From assembly GCF_000429405.1 (NCBI RefSeq), contig NZ_KE386898.1:253631-317630 (forward strand): 64,000 bases of DNA. The letters run 5' to 3'. Source of the DNA: Algoriphagus marincola DSM 16067 (GTDB lineage: Bacteria > Bacteroidota > Bacteroidia > Cytophagales > Cyclobacteriaceae). The notes below the pieces were generated by a model. It saw only the letters and a list, made by a program, of their open reading frames with translations, ran no database searches and was not told where the DNA came from. The position numbers were made by a program, and so were the translations under genes. The number at the start of each line of letters is the position of its first letter. Position 1 is the first letter of the stretch. Below are positions 17,450 to 27,004 of this stretch, piece after piece.

Positions 17450-20400
17450 ATGAGGCAAAATTTACTCAAAAACTTAGTGACTGTTCTTTTGCTGGTATTC
17501 AGCAGCACATGGGCAATGTCACAAGGTGTGACGACAGGTAACATCCAAGGGGTGGTGACTGAAGTGTCAGGCGAACCACTTCCAGGTGCCAACATTGTCG
17601 CGACACACGAGCCATCCGGTACCCGTTACGGGGCAGTGAGTAACTTGGAAGGTCGATTTGTACTTCCAAACATGCGTGTAGGTGGACCTTACACAGTACG
17701 AATCACCTTTGTGGGATTCGAAGATCGTCTATTCGAAGGTATCGTTTTGGGTCTAGGTCAGACTTATACCCTGAATGCATCTCTTTCTGATGGATTGGAG
17801 CTAGAAGCTATCGAAGTTATCGCTAGCCAAGATGCAATTATGAATGCGGATAAAACCGGTGCAGGTTTGAACTTGACAGGAGATAAAATCAACTCTCTAC
17901 CTACCATCAACCGTAATATCAATGACTTTACCCGATTGACTCCACAGTCTAATGGTACGTCATTTGCCGGTACTTCTAGCCGATTCAACAACTATACAGT
18001 TGACGGAAATATTTACAACAACAACTTCGGTCTTGGATCAGGGCAGTTTGCCGGATCTAACCCGATCTCCCTAGATGCGATCGAAGAAGTACAAGTTAAC
18101 TTGGCTCCTTACGATGTGCGTTTGGCAGGATTTACCGGAGCATCTGTAAATGCTATTACTAAGTCAGGTACAAATGAATTTTCTGGATCTGCTTATTACT
18201 ACTTGAGAAACGATCAAATGATCGGTGACAAAGTAGGTGAGACAAGATTGCCAGTAGATGACTCTAAAAACGAAATCGTAGGTTTCCGTTTAGGAGGTCC
18301 AATCATTAAGAACAAATTGTTCTTCTTCGTTTCTTACGAGACAGAGACTGAAGCTGTACCAAGTTACACGAAAGTAGCTGCCCGTCCAGGTTTAGAGCCT
18401 GATGGTTTGACAGTTTCCAGAGTTCCTGCTTCTGATCTTGATTTCATCAGCAATCAGTTGCGTTCGCTTTATGACTACGAAACTGGTCCTTACGAAAACT
18501 ATCCTTTTGCCTCTGAGCAGGAGCGTTTCAATGCAAGATTGGACTTCAACATCAATGACAATCACAAATTGTCAGTGAGATACAACAACTACACGGCTTT
18601 CACAGACGTGCGTACCAACGGAAACTCTATCCGTTTCATCTCTACTCGATATAGAAATACTTCTAGAACAGGTATTGAAGCGATGAATTTCCGTAACACC
18701 AACTACACCAACGACAGAAATGTACAGTCTTGGGTAGCTGAATTGAACTCCAGAATCGGAGCTAACATGTCAAACCAATTCAACATTGGTTTCACATCAA
18801 TCACAGATCCTAAGCGTGGTATCCCAGGTGGACAGGCTTTCCCATTCATCGAGATTTTGGAGCCAGATGCTTCAGGTAACTTGCTTTATTACACCTCTGT
18901 AGGGAATGAATTGTTTACTGTAGGTAACTTGTTGGAAAACAACATCTTCAACGTAACCAACAACTTCTCCCTATACAAAGGAAAGCATACCTATACATTT
19001 GGAGCTAACTTTGAATACATGACCTTTGACAACGCGTTCAACCCTGTATTCAACGGTTTCTACCGATTCAACAGCTATGATTCATTCGTTGAATCAGTTA
19101 TCAACAGAACTCCAGGAGCATATCCAGATGCTTTCGCAAAGAGCTTTGCCCTAGACGGATCTACTACTCCTCCAACCGATCAGACTCGATTTGGACAGTT
19201 TGGTATCTATGTACAGGATGAATATCAAGTAACATCTAAATTGAAAGTAACTGGTGGTCTTCGTGTAGACTTCCCATTCTATCCAATCGATATTCCAAGA
19301 AACCAATTGTTGGATAACTTGAACAAGACGTTTGAAACTCCTGATGGGACAATCACTCCTGATGTAAGTACATTCCCTAAAGTAAATCCTCTTTGGTCTC
19401 CACGTGTTGGTTTCAACTGGGATGCTAAAGGTGACAGAACTACTCAAGTACGTGGTGGTACAGGTATCTTCTCAGGTCGTATTCCATTCGTATGGCTTTC
19501 TAACCAAGTAAACGGTTCTGGTGTGGTTCGAGGTGGACTTGGATATGAAGGTGATGAAGTAGCTGAGGCTTTCGGACCTAACTACGTATTCAATCCGGAT
19601 GTAACTTTCGGAAATCCTGAGAATCCTGGACAGTCTCTTTCTAACGAATTGAACTTGACAGACCGTGACTTCAAGCTTCCTCAAGTTTGGAGAACCAACT
19701 TGGCAATCGATCAAGTGCTTCCTTTCGGAATCATCGGTACTGCTGAATTCATCTACTCCAGAGACGTAACTACTCCGATTGCTTACAACCCAGTAGTTCG
19801 TACTCCTGATGGTACACTTAACGGACCAGATCAGCGTCCTTTCTGGAATGGCACTAACTATTCCAATGATTCTGACTTCCGAAACGTGTTCTACTTGACC
19901 AATGCAAGAAGAAATGCTAACTACTACTCTATCACTGCTCAGTTGCAGAAGGAGTTTGAAAATGGTTTCTCTGCTATGGTTGCCTACACCAGATCAAGAT
20001 CTCAAGATCTGGATGCAGCGGGAGGTTCTCAAGCGATCTCTTTGTGGCCAGCGACTGTTCAGTCTGACAGAAACAACCCTGAGTTGAGCTTTGCAGGATT
20101 CGATGTTCCAAACCGTGTGATCGGTACACTATCTTATCAGACAGAAACTTCTACGATCACCTTGTTCTATGAAGGTGCTGATGCAGGCCGATTCTCTTAT
20201 ACTTACTCTGGAAACTTTGGGGACGCATCTAACCGATTGATGTATATTCCTAACTCTGCAAACGAGTTGAACTTCCAAGAATTCACGCTAGGAGGTAGAA
20301 CAGTGACTGCAGCTGAGCAGGCTACTTTGCTTGATGCATACATCAACCAGGATGAGTACCTAAGTGCTAACAGAGGTTCTGTTGCTGAAAGAAATGGTGC

Positions 20401-20719
20401 ATTGAGACCATTTGTTAACAGATTCGATCTTCGATTTACTCAGGACTTGGTTTTCACCAATGACAAGAAAAACAGATTGCAATTATCTATCGATATCTTG
20501 AACATCGGTAACATGTTCAACTCTGAGTGGGGCATCCAGAAGTTTGCTTTCCAAAACAACCTATTGAACTATAGAGGTACAAATGATGCTGGTGAGCCGG
20601 TTTATAGATTGAACACTATTCCTGGTACTTCCGACTTCCCAACTGAGACTTTCCGTACTACCACTTCATTGGGTGATACTTGGAGAATGCAAGTTGGTAT
20701 TCGATACATATTCAATTAA
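17450..20719 (+). CDS. Oar-type TonB-dependent receptor
   Basis: A 1089-residue outer-membrane receptor. A signal peptide (to about residue 24, AMSQ) precedes a carboxypeptidase-regulatory-like domain (about 27-110: IQGVVTEVSGEPLPGANIVA...GTRYGAVSNLEGRFVLPNMRVGGPYTVRITFVGF), a plug domain (about 115-230 with ITKSGTNEFSGSAYYYLRN), and a long beta-barrel ending in MQVGIRYIFN with the terminal aromatic-rich strand. This is the OmpA-related (Oar) type common in Bacteroidota, which may take up large substrates or act in T9SS-linked processes. No SusD partner is adjacent. Codon use is strongly biased (AAC, TTC, GGT, GTA), unlike its neighbours, suggesting very high expression. It is a single-gene unit with a strong terminator. 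Confidence 0.9.
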   Translation: MRQNLLKNLVTVLLLVFSSTWAMSQGVTTGNIQGVVTEVSGEPLPGANIVATHEPSGTRYGAVSNLEGRFVLPNMRVGGPYTVRITFVGFEDRLFEGIVLGLGQTYTLNASLSDGLELEAIEVIASQDAIMNADKTGAGLNLTGDKINSLPTINRNINDFTRLTPQSNGTSFAGTSSRFNNYTVDGNIYNNNFGLGSGQFAGSNPISLDAIEEVQVNLAPYDVRLAGFTGASVNAITKSGTNEFSGSAYYYLRNDQMIGDKVGETRLPVDDSKNEIVGFRLGGPIIKNKLFFFVSYETETEAVPSYTKVAARPGLEPDGLTVSRVPASDLDFISNQLRSLYDYETGPYENYPFASEQERFNARLDFNINDNHKLSVRYNNYTAFTDVRTNGNSIRFISTRYRNTSRTGIEAMNFRNTNYTNDRNVQSWVAELNSRIGANMSNQFNIGFTSITDPKRGIPGGQAFPFIEILEPDASGNLLYYTSVGNELFTVGNLLENNIFNVTNNFSLYKGKHTYTFGANFEYMTFDNAFNPVFNGFYRFNSYDSFVESVINRTPGAYPDAFAKSFALDGSTTPPTDQTRFGQFGIYVQDEYQVTSKLKVTGGLRVDFPFYPIDIPRNQLLDNLNKTFETPDGTITPDVSTFPKVNPLWSPRVGFNWDAKGDRTTQVRGGTGIFSGRIPFVWLSNQVNGSGVVRGGLGYEGDEVAEAFGPNYVFNPDVTFGNPENPGQSLSNELNLTDRDFKLPQVWRTNLAIDQVLPFGIIGTAEFIYSRDVTTPIAYNPVVRTPDGTLNGPDQRPFWNGTNYSNDSDFRNVFYLTNARRNANYYSITAQLQKEFENGFSAMVAYTRSRSQDLDAAGGSQAISLWPATVQSDRNNPELSFAGFDVPNRVIGTLSYQTETSTITLFYEGADAGRFSYTYSGNFGDASNRLMYIPNSANELNFQEFTLGGRTVTAAEQATLLDAYINQDEYLSANRGSVAERNGALRPFVNRFDLRFTQDLVFTNDKKNRLQLSIDILNIGNMFNSEWGIQKFAFQNNLLNYRGTNDAGEPVYRLNTIPGTSDFPTETFRTTTSLGDTWRMQVGIRYIFN

Positions 20720-20736
20720 TTCTTACAGATTTTATG

Positions 20737-20768
20737 AAAAAAGGCACCTTTTCGAGGTGCCTTTTTTT
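20737..20768 (+). terminator. Rho-independent terminator of the receptor gene
   Basis: A perfect 9-bp stem AAGGCACCT/AGGTGCCTT with loop TTTCG, flanked by an A-tract and a seven-T tract, 18 bp after the receptor stop codon. Confidence 0.92.
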
Positions 20769-20803
20769 AATTTGCAGCATAGAAGGATCAAAACTTTCGA
20801 AAA

Positions 20804-21871
20804 ATGAGGCACTTACTTTTGTTGATTTTTTTCATTTTGGCATCAATTAATTTGGCAAATGCTCAAACGGATTCGCTGGTTTTTAAGAATAAAAATCTCA
20901 TCATTGGAGAAATAAAAAGTATGGACCGAGGAGTAATCATCATAGAGACGGATTACTCTGACAGTGATTTTAAGGCTGAATGGGAGCAAATTGTAAATAT
21001 CCAATCTAGGACTAACTTTTTGATAAGCTTAGTGGATGGAAGGAGATTTAATGGGAAAATAAGAAGTGTATCAGATAATGAAGTTAAGATCACCTTTTAT
21101 GATCCGGAATCGCTTATTAGGCTAAAGAAGAAACAGATTTCAAAAGATACTGAAGGCTCAGAATCAATCATTGTCCCCATTTATGACATCGTTTATTTAA
21201 ACGCCCTGGATGAAGGTTTTTGGAGCAGACTTTCTGCAAGTATAGATTTTGGGTGGAGTCTGACCAGAGCTAATAACCTACGGACTGTCAATCTTCGGAG
21301 TAGTTTGGGATATTTGGCGGATCGATGGAAATTTGGATCATCTTTCAATGGTCTCCGGTCCACTCAAGATGAAATTGAGCCTGTAAGAAGGTCCGATGGG
21401 AATATCTCCTATGTGTACTTTCTCCAAAAAGACTACTTTTTAATTTATGATTTGACCTATCTATCGAATACAGAGCAGTTGATAGCTTCCCGAGTCGGTA
21501 ATAAAATCGGAATTGGTAAATATGTGGTCAGGACGAATAAGTCTTATTTTGGTTTTCAGGTTGGGGCCAACTTAAACAATGAACAATTTTTGGACGATAG
21601 TCCTGGAAAGAGGTCCGGCGAGTCCTTTTTAGGGGCGGAAGTAAGTCTTTATGATATTGGGGACCTGAAATTGCTAAGTAATCTGACCACTTACCCTAGC
21701 TTAACTGAAAAAGGTCGATTCAGGGCGGATTTTAAGCTGGATATCAAATATGAATTCTTGTCGGATTTTTATATCAACCTAGGAACAACTCTCAACTTTG
21801 ATAATCAGCCTGTAGAATCAGCAACTAGCCTCGATTACATTATCCAGACTACTGTAGGTTGGAGTTTGTGA
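20804..21871 (+). CDS. DUF481 outer-membrane protein
   Basis: A 355-residue exported protein. After a signal peptide (ANAQ, residue about 21) comes an N-terminal beta domain with two repeats of the kind 'V.F.N...I.GEI..MDRGV..I.TDY' (residues 25-60 and 75-105), then a DUF481 beta-barrel from about 140 (FWSRLSASIDFGWSLTRANNLRTVNLRSSLGYLADRWKFGSSFNGLRSTQDE) to the C-terminal YIIQTTVGWSL. DUF481 proteins resemble salt-inducible outer-membrane proteins such as YdiY. Its function is unknown. It follows the receptor terminator and should have its own promoter. Confidence 0.85.
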   Translation: MRHLLLLIFFILASINLANAQTDSLVFKNKNLIIGEIKSMDRGVIIIETDYSDSDFKAEWEQIVNIQSRTNFLISLVDGRRFNGKIRSVSDNEVKITFYDPESLIRLKKKQISKDTEGSESIIVPIYDIVYLNALDEGFWSRLSASIDFGWSLTRANNLRTVNLRSSLGYLADRWKFGSSFNGLRSTQDEIEPVRRSDGNISYVYFLQKDYFLIYDLTYLSNTEQLIASRVGNKIGIGKYVVRTNKSYFGFQVGANLNNEQFLDDSPGKRSGESFLGAEVSLYDIGDLKLLSNLTTYPSLTEKGRFRADFKLDIKYEFLSDFYINLGTTLNFDNQPVESATSLDYIIQTTVGWSL

Positions 21872-22002
21872 TTTCCTGAATCAATTGACCTTTTCTGAGT
21901 TATTGTTTCAATTCGAATCAATAAACATCCTTGATTTTTTCCTTTGGTCGAAGCCATCTGCCTTCAGTATGTTTTTCGCAATTTATTCTAGTTGATTGTG
22001 GA

Positions 22003-22010
22003 TACTTTTG
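22003..22010 (+). promoter_or_regulatory. Candidate -7 box of the hydrolase-RND operon
   Basis: TACTTTTG fits TAnnTTTG and lies 40 bp before the ATG of the alpha/beta hydrolase. No well-spaced TTG -33 element was found, so support is partial. Confidence 0.35.
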
Positions 22011-22050
22011 TGTAATTGAACCAAGCTAGGTCTATCCGAGTTTAGCCTTC

Positions 22051-22833
22051 ATGTTGCACTACAAAAGATATCCGAATCCCAAATCTGATGAATGGGTGGT
22101 CTTTATCCATGGGGCCGGAGGCTCTTCGGTGGTCTGGTATAAGCAGATCAAGGATTTTCGGGAAGAGTTTAATCTATTGCTCATTGACCTGAGAGGACAT
22201 GGGAAGTCTACCAATTTGCCGCAGGCCATATATCAGAAGGAGTACACCTTTGAAGATGTTACGCAGGATGTTATTGAAGTTTTGGATCATTTGAAAATGC
22301 CTCCTGCACATTTCATGGGGGTATCACTAGGTACTATTCTGGCAAGACAGTTGGCAGAAATGGAGCCCGAAAGAGTCAAATCCTTGGTTTTGGCAGGTGC
22401 CGTGACTAGGCTCAATGCGAAATCAAGAGTTTTGGTATTCTTAGGAAATACATTCAAAAAGGTAATTCCATACATGTGGCTTTACAGTTTGTTTGCGTAC
22501 GTGATTCTTCCTAGGAAGCAGCACACTGAATCCCGGAATTTATTTATCCGGGAGGCGAAAAAGCTTTGTCAGAAGGAATTTATCCGATGGTTCAAATTGA
22601 CCGCAGATATCAATCCGCTACTTCGATATTTCAAAGAGGTAGAAATAAAAATCCCAACCTTATATGTGATGGGAGATCAGGATATCATGTTTTTGGAACC
22701 TGTGAAAAAAATCGTCAAAGAACATAAAAATGCCAGTCTTAAGATTCTTCAAACTTGCGGGCATGTCGTAAATGTGGAGCGCCCTGCAGAATTTAATCAG
22801 CATTCAATGGCTTTCCTTAAGAGTATAAACTAA
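22051..22833 (+). CDS. Alpha/beta hydrolase
   Basis: A 260-residue cytoplasmic alpha/beta hydrolase. The oxyanion motif HGAGGSSVVW (about 20-29), the IDLRGHGKS loop, the nucleophile elbow GVSLG (Ser near residue 94), the acid Asp in VMGDQDIMF and the catalytic His in CGHVVNVERP make a complete triad. Esterase, lactonase or haloperoxidase-like activity is possible and not resolvable. It lies 24 bp upstream of the RND adaptor gene, so it is probably co-transcribed with the efflux system. Confidence 0.85.
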   Translation: MLHYKRYPNPKSDEWVVFIHGAGGSSVVWYKQIKDFREEFNLLLIDLRGHGKSTNLPQAIYQKEYTFEDVTQDVIEVLDHLKMPPAHFMGVSLGTILARQLAEMEPERVKSLVLAGAVTRLNAKSRVLVFLGNTFKKVIPYMWLYSLFAYVILPRKQHTESRNLFIREAKKLCQKEFIRWFKLTADINPLLRYFKEVEIKIPTLYVMGDQDIMFLEPVKKIVKEHKNASLKILQTCGHVVNVERPAEFNQHSMAFLKSIN

Positions 22834-22857
22834 TAATCAAATCCAGTACTTTTCTGT

Positions 22858-23940
22858 ATGAACAAGCAGACAAAAATCATCCTTTTTGTAGTCATTCTTC
22901 TCGTAGTGGCCGCAGCAATTTTGTACCCAAGACTTGACCTCAGAAAGTCAAACGACACTTCTGTAGCATCTGCGGGAGCAGGTCCTGGACAGCCTTCTGC
23001 CCTGCCTGTGAAGGTGGTTAAGCTTCAAAGAGAGACCCTCACCAGTCAGCTTCAGGTGACAGGTAGTATTCTAGCCAATGAATCGGTAAGCATTCGTCCT
23101 GAAGTGTCCGGCTTGGTCACTAGAATAGCCTTCAAAGAAGGACAATATGTAAAAAAGGGTACGCCACTTCTTTACTTGGATGATGATGAGTTGCAGGCTC
23201 AATATCAACGCCTTCAATACACTCAAAAGCTTTATGAAACTCAAGAGAATCGTCAAAAGCAACTTTTAGAAAGAGAAGCGATCAGCCAGGAAGAATATGA
23301 TATCGCTCTTAACCAGTTCAATACAACAATTTCTGATATCAAACTGGTCGAAGCCCAACTCGCAAAGCGAATCATTCGAGCGCCATTTGATGGAATTCTT
23401 GGCCTTAGGGAAGTATCTGAAGGAAGCGTGATCGGAACAGCTGATATCATCACTAATATTGTGAATATTGATCCGATAAAGATTGATTTCTCCATCCCTG
23501 AGCGATACAGCAATCAGGTTGAAGTAGGGGCTCCGATTTACTTCACTAATGAGTCTTCCGAAAAAGAATTTGAAGGAACTGTTTACGCATTCGAGCCTCA
23601 GATTGATGCGGCAACGCGTACGATGAAACTAAGGGCTCAAAGCCCTAATAAGGATAATTTATTTCTCCCAGGAATGTATGTGCGAATTCGCTTTATTCTA
23701 GGAGAGACAGAAGATGCATTGATGGTACCTGCAGAATCCGTGATTCCGGAGTTGCAAGGTTATAAGGTATATGTGGTGGATGCTGAAAATAAAGCTCAAG
23801 AGCGAGTAGTCGAAATCGGCACCCGGACAGATACTCAAGTACAAATAGTCAGTGGTCTGGAAGAGGGAGATCTCGTCCTTGCCACGGGAGTCCTTCAAGC
23901 GCGACAAGGAATGCCTGTAGAATACACACAAATCAACTAA
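22858..23940 (+). CDS. RND efflux periplasmic adaptor (MFP) subunit
   Basis: A 360-residue membrane fusion protein that bridges the inner-membrane pump and the outer-membrane channel. An N-terminal helix (8-25) anchors it. The lipoyl domain halves are at SIRPEVSGLVTRIAFKEGQYVKKGTPLLYLDD and RIIRAPFDGILGLREVSEGSVI, separated by a coiled-coil hairpin (about 100-150). Beta-barrel and membrane-proximal domains follow. It is the first of three tightly packed genes (1-bp gap to the permease). Confidence 0.93.
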   Translation: MNKQTKIILFVVILLVVAAAILYPRLDLRKSNDTSVASAGAGPGQPSALPVKVVKLQRETLTSQLQVTGSILANESVSIRPEVSGLVTRIAFKEGQYVKKGTPLLYLDDDELQAQYQRLQYTQKLYETQENRQKQLLEREAISQEEYDIALNQFNTTISDIKLVEAQLAKRIIRAPFDGILGLREVSEGSVIGTADIITNIVNIDPIKIDFSIPERYSNQVEVGAPIYFTNESSEKEFEGTVYAFEPQIDAATRTMKLRAQSPNKDNLFLPGMYVRIRFILGETEDALMVPAESVIPELQGYKVYVVDAENKAQERVVEIGTRTDTQVQIVSGLEEGDLVLATGVLQARQGMPVEYTQIN

Positions 23941-23941
23941 G

Positions 23942-26900
23942 ATGGCTAGCTTATCCAATCTCAGTATTAATAGGCCGGTTTTGGCCATAGTGATGTCCCT
24001 GATCATCCTACTTTTTGGTTCTATTGGGATTTCACTTCTAGGTATCCGGGAGTTTCCCAGTGTGGATCCGCCTGTAATTAGTGTGCGTACAAATTATGTG
24101 GGTGCCAATGCCGACGTTATTGAAGCACAAATCACTGAACCGCTAGAAGAGGCCATTAATGGTATTCAGGGGATCAAATCCCTGACTTCGACCAGTAATG
24201 ATGGCTCCAGTAGCATCACAGTTGAGTTTGATGTGGGAGCGGATTTGGAAGCTGCTGCCAATGACGTGCGAGATAAAGTCGCGGGTGCTCAGCGAAACCT
24301 TCCTCCTGATGCCGAACCTCCTGTAGTATCCAAGGCTGATGCCGACTCTCAACCCATTGTATTTTTGAATGTCAAAAGTGACGAGCGGACCCTTTTGGAG
24401 CTTTCGGATATTGCTGATAATATTTTCAAAGAAAGACTTCAGACCATTCCTGGAGTCAGTAGAGTTCAAATTTGGGGTGAAAAAGAGTATGCCATTAGGC
24501 TACGTATGGACCCTTTGAAAATGGCGTCTTATGGAATCACTCCACTTGATGTTTTGCAGAAAGTACAGTCTGAAAACGTAGAATTACCATCAGGACGAAT
24601 AGAAGGAGAAACCATTGAACTGTCTGTCCGAACAAAAAGTAGACTTTCCACGCCACAGGAATTCAATCAACTGATCATCAAAGAGGATCAGAATAATATT
24701 GTTCGTTTTCAGGATGTAGGAAAGGCGGAATTGGCAGCTCTCAATGAGCGAACTGTCCTCAAGCGGGACGGAGTTCCGATGGTCGGCGTAGTTTTGGTTC
24801 CTTTGCCAGGATCTAACAATATTGAAATCGTCGATGAGTTTTATAGACGACTAGAATTTATCAAAAAAGACTTGCCGGCAGATGTAGGTTTGCAGATTGG
24901 TTTTGATTCTACGCAGTACATCAGAGATTCGATTTCTGAGGTACAGGAAACCATTATCACAGCATTTATCCTGGTGGTTGCAATCATCTTCCTGTTCTTA
25001 AGAGACTGGAGAACTACTTTTATCCCGGTACTGACTATTCCTATCTCATTGATTGGGGTGTTCTTTATCATGTACTTGCTAGATTTTTCCATCAATGTTT
25101 TGACTTTGTTGGGGATTGTACTGTCAATTGGATTGGTAGTGGATGATGCGATTGTAGTGCTGGAGAATATCTACGCCCGAATAGAGAAGGGCGAAAAACC
25201 ACAAGATGCAGCAGCCAAGGGCGCTGAAGAAATCTTCTTTGCGGTAATTGCGACCACAGTTGCACTCGCAGCGGTATTCTTGCCAGTGATTTTCCTAACC
25301 GGAACGACCGGAAGGCTATTTAGAGAATTTGGTATTGTAGTAGCAGGAGCCGTAATCATTTCATCTTTTGTGGCCTTGACTATGACCCCGATGTTGAGCT
25401 CAAAATTGCTGAAGCGTCGAGAAAAGCATAATTGGTTTTACAATAAGACAGAACCAATTTTCGTATGGCTCAACGATGGATACGATGCCTTATTGAGTCA
25501 ATTTTTCAAGGTGAGGTGGATTGCATTTCTTTTGATTGGAGTAATGGGATTTGGGATTTATTGGATGTTCAATGAAATCCCTTCAGAACTTACGCCAACA
25601 GAAGATAGAGGTGAAATCCGAATTAATATGTCGGGTCCAGAAGGTGCGACCTTCGGCTACATGGATCGCGTGATCGATGAGATGGTGGCTGATTTCAAAG
25701 CGACCATCCCAGAGGAAGAACTGGCTGGAATCATCTCTGTAACTTCACCGGGCTTTGGTACGGCTAGTACCAATTCGGGTTTTGGGCGATTGATCTTGAC
25801 TGATGCTGAAAACAGGACCCGATCGCAGCAGGAAATTTTCACGGCAGTCAATCAAAAGCTTGCTGGATATACAGCTGTCAGAGCATTTGCTTCCCAGCCT
25901 CAAGCAATTGGTAACCGTCGAGGAGGCTTGCCTATTCAGTATGTGCTTCAGGCACCAACTCTTGAAAAGTTGAAAGAGGTCATCCCTCCTTTCATGGAAA
26001 AAGTTGGTCAAAGTCCAGCCTTTATCTTCTCTGATATCAATTTGAAGTTTACTAAGCCGGAGCTTGAGATAGAAATCGATCGTGAAAAAGCTCGAAATAT
26101 TGGGGTTTCTGTTCAGGAGATTGCTAGGACCCTTCAATTATCCTACTCAGGACAGCGATTTGCTTATTTCATCATGAATGGTAAGCAGTATCAGGTGGTC
26201 GGTGAGATGCAGCTGGAGGATAGAAATGAGCCTTTAAACCTAAGGATGCTCTATGTCCGGGCTGAAAATGGGGAGTTGGTTCAGTTGGATAATTTGGTGA
26301 GGGTTGTTGAAACAAGTACTCCACCTCAGCTTTACCGTTTCAATCGATTTGTATCAGCCACCGTCTCTGCAAACTTAGCCGATGGCTACACCATCGGTCA
26401 GGGACTTGAAGAAATGGACCGTGTAGCAGATGAAGTGCTGGATGATAGCTTTTCGACCGATGTTTCTGGACCTTCAAAGGAATTCCGGGAGAGTTCTAAT
26501 AGTTTGATCTTTGCGTTCCTGTTTGCATTGGTCTTGATCTATTTGGTGCTTTCTGCTCAGTTTGAAAGCTTCAAAGATCCGCTGATTATCATGTTTACAG
26601 TGCCTTTGGCATTATTTGGAGCGCTCTTGACTTTATGGTCTTTTGGCTTTACACTGAATATTTTCTCTCAGATCGGAATTATCATGCTTATTGGTTTGGT
26701 GACCAAAAACGGAATTCTGATTGTGGAATTTGCCAATCAGCGAAAAGCACAGGGCATGTCTGTGAATGAGGCAATTTATGGAGCAGCAGTCGCTCGTTTC
26801 CGGCCGATCTTGATGACCTCACTTTCGACTATTTTGGGTATTCTCCCTATTGCTCTTGGACTGGGAGCCGGTGCAGAAAGTAGGGTACCGATGGGCGCAG

Positions 26901-27004
26901 CCGTAATCGGAGGACTTACTTTCGCCACTATTTTGACATTGTTCGTCATTCCAGCTATTTATACATATCTGACTTCTAAAGAAGCAAGACTCGCAAGAAC
27001 CTGA
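23942..27004 (+). CDS. RND efflux permease (HAE1/AcrB type)
   Basis: A 1020-residue inner-membrane proton-driven pump. The twelve-helix layout with two large periplasmic loops is evident. The proton-relay Asp pair is in SIGLVVDDAIVVLENI (helix 4) and the matching Lys is in GLVTKNGILIVEFANQ (helix 10). The N-terminal SINRPVLAIVMSLIILLFG and the GIQGIKSLTSTSNDGSSSITVEFDVG segment are typical of the HAE1 group. Substrates may be drugs, detergents or native metabolites. The gene starts 1 bp after the adaptor stop and overlaps the TolC gene by one base. Confidence 0.95.
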   Translation: MASLSNLSINRPVLAIVMSLIILLFGSIGISLLGIREFPSVDPPVISVRTNYVGANADVIEAQITEPLEEAINGIQGIKSLTSTSNDGSSSITVEFDVGADLEAAANDVRDKVAGAQRNLPPDAEPPVVSKADADSQPIVFLNVKSDERTLLELSDIADNIFKERLQTIPGVSRVQIWGEKEYAIRLRMDPLKMASYGITPLDVLQKVQSENVELPSGRIEGETIELSVRTKSRLSTPQEFNQLIIKEDQNNIVRFQDVGKAELAALNERTVLKRDGVPMVGVVLVPLPGSNNIEIVDEFYRRLEFIKKDLPADVGLQIGFDSTQYIRDSISEVQETIITAFILVVAIIFLFLRDWRTTFIPVLTIPISLIGVFFIMYLLDFSINVLTLLGIVLSIGLVVDDAIVVLENIYARIEKGEKPQDAAAKGAEEIFFAVIATTVALAAVFLPVIFLTGTTGRLFREFGIVVAGAVIISSFVALTMTPMLSSKLLKRREKHNWFYNKTEPIFVWLNDGYDALLSQFFKVRWIAFLLIGVMGFGIYWMFNEIPSELTPTEDRGEIRINMSGPEGATFGYMDRVIDEMVADFKATIPEEELAGIISVTSPGFGTASTNSGFGRLILTDAENRTRSQQEIFTAVNQKLAGYTAVRAFASQPQAIGNRRGGLPIQYVLQAPTLEKLKEVIPPFMEKVGQSPAFIFSDINLKFTKPELEIEIDREKARNIGVSVQEIARTLQLSYSGQRFAYFIMNGKQYQVVGEMQLEDRNEPLNLRMLYVRAENGELVQLDNLVRVVETSTPPQLYRFNRFVSATVSANLADGYTIGQGLEEMDRVADEVLDDSFSTDVSGPSKEFRESSNSLIFAFLFALVLIYLVLSAQFESFKDPLIIMFTVPLALFGALLTLWSFGFTLNIFSQIGIIMLIGLVTKNGILIVEFANQRKAQGMSVNEAIYGAAVARFRPILMTSLSTILGILPIALGLGAGAESRVPMGAAVIGGLTFATILTLFVIPAIYTYLTSKEARLART

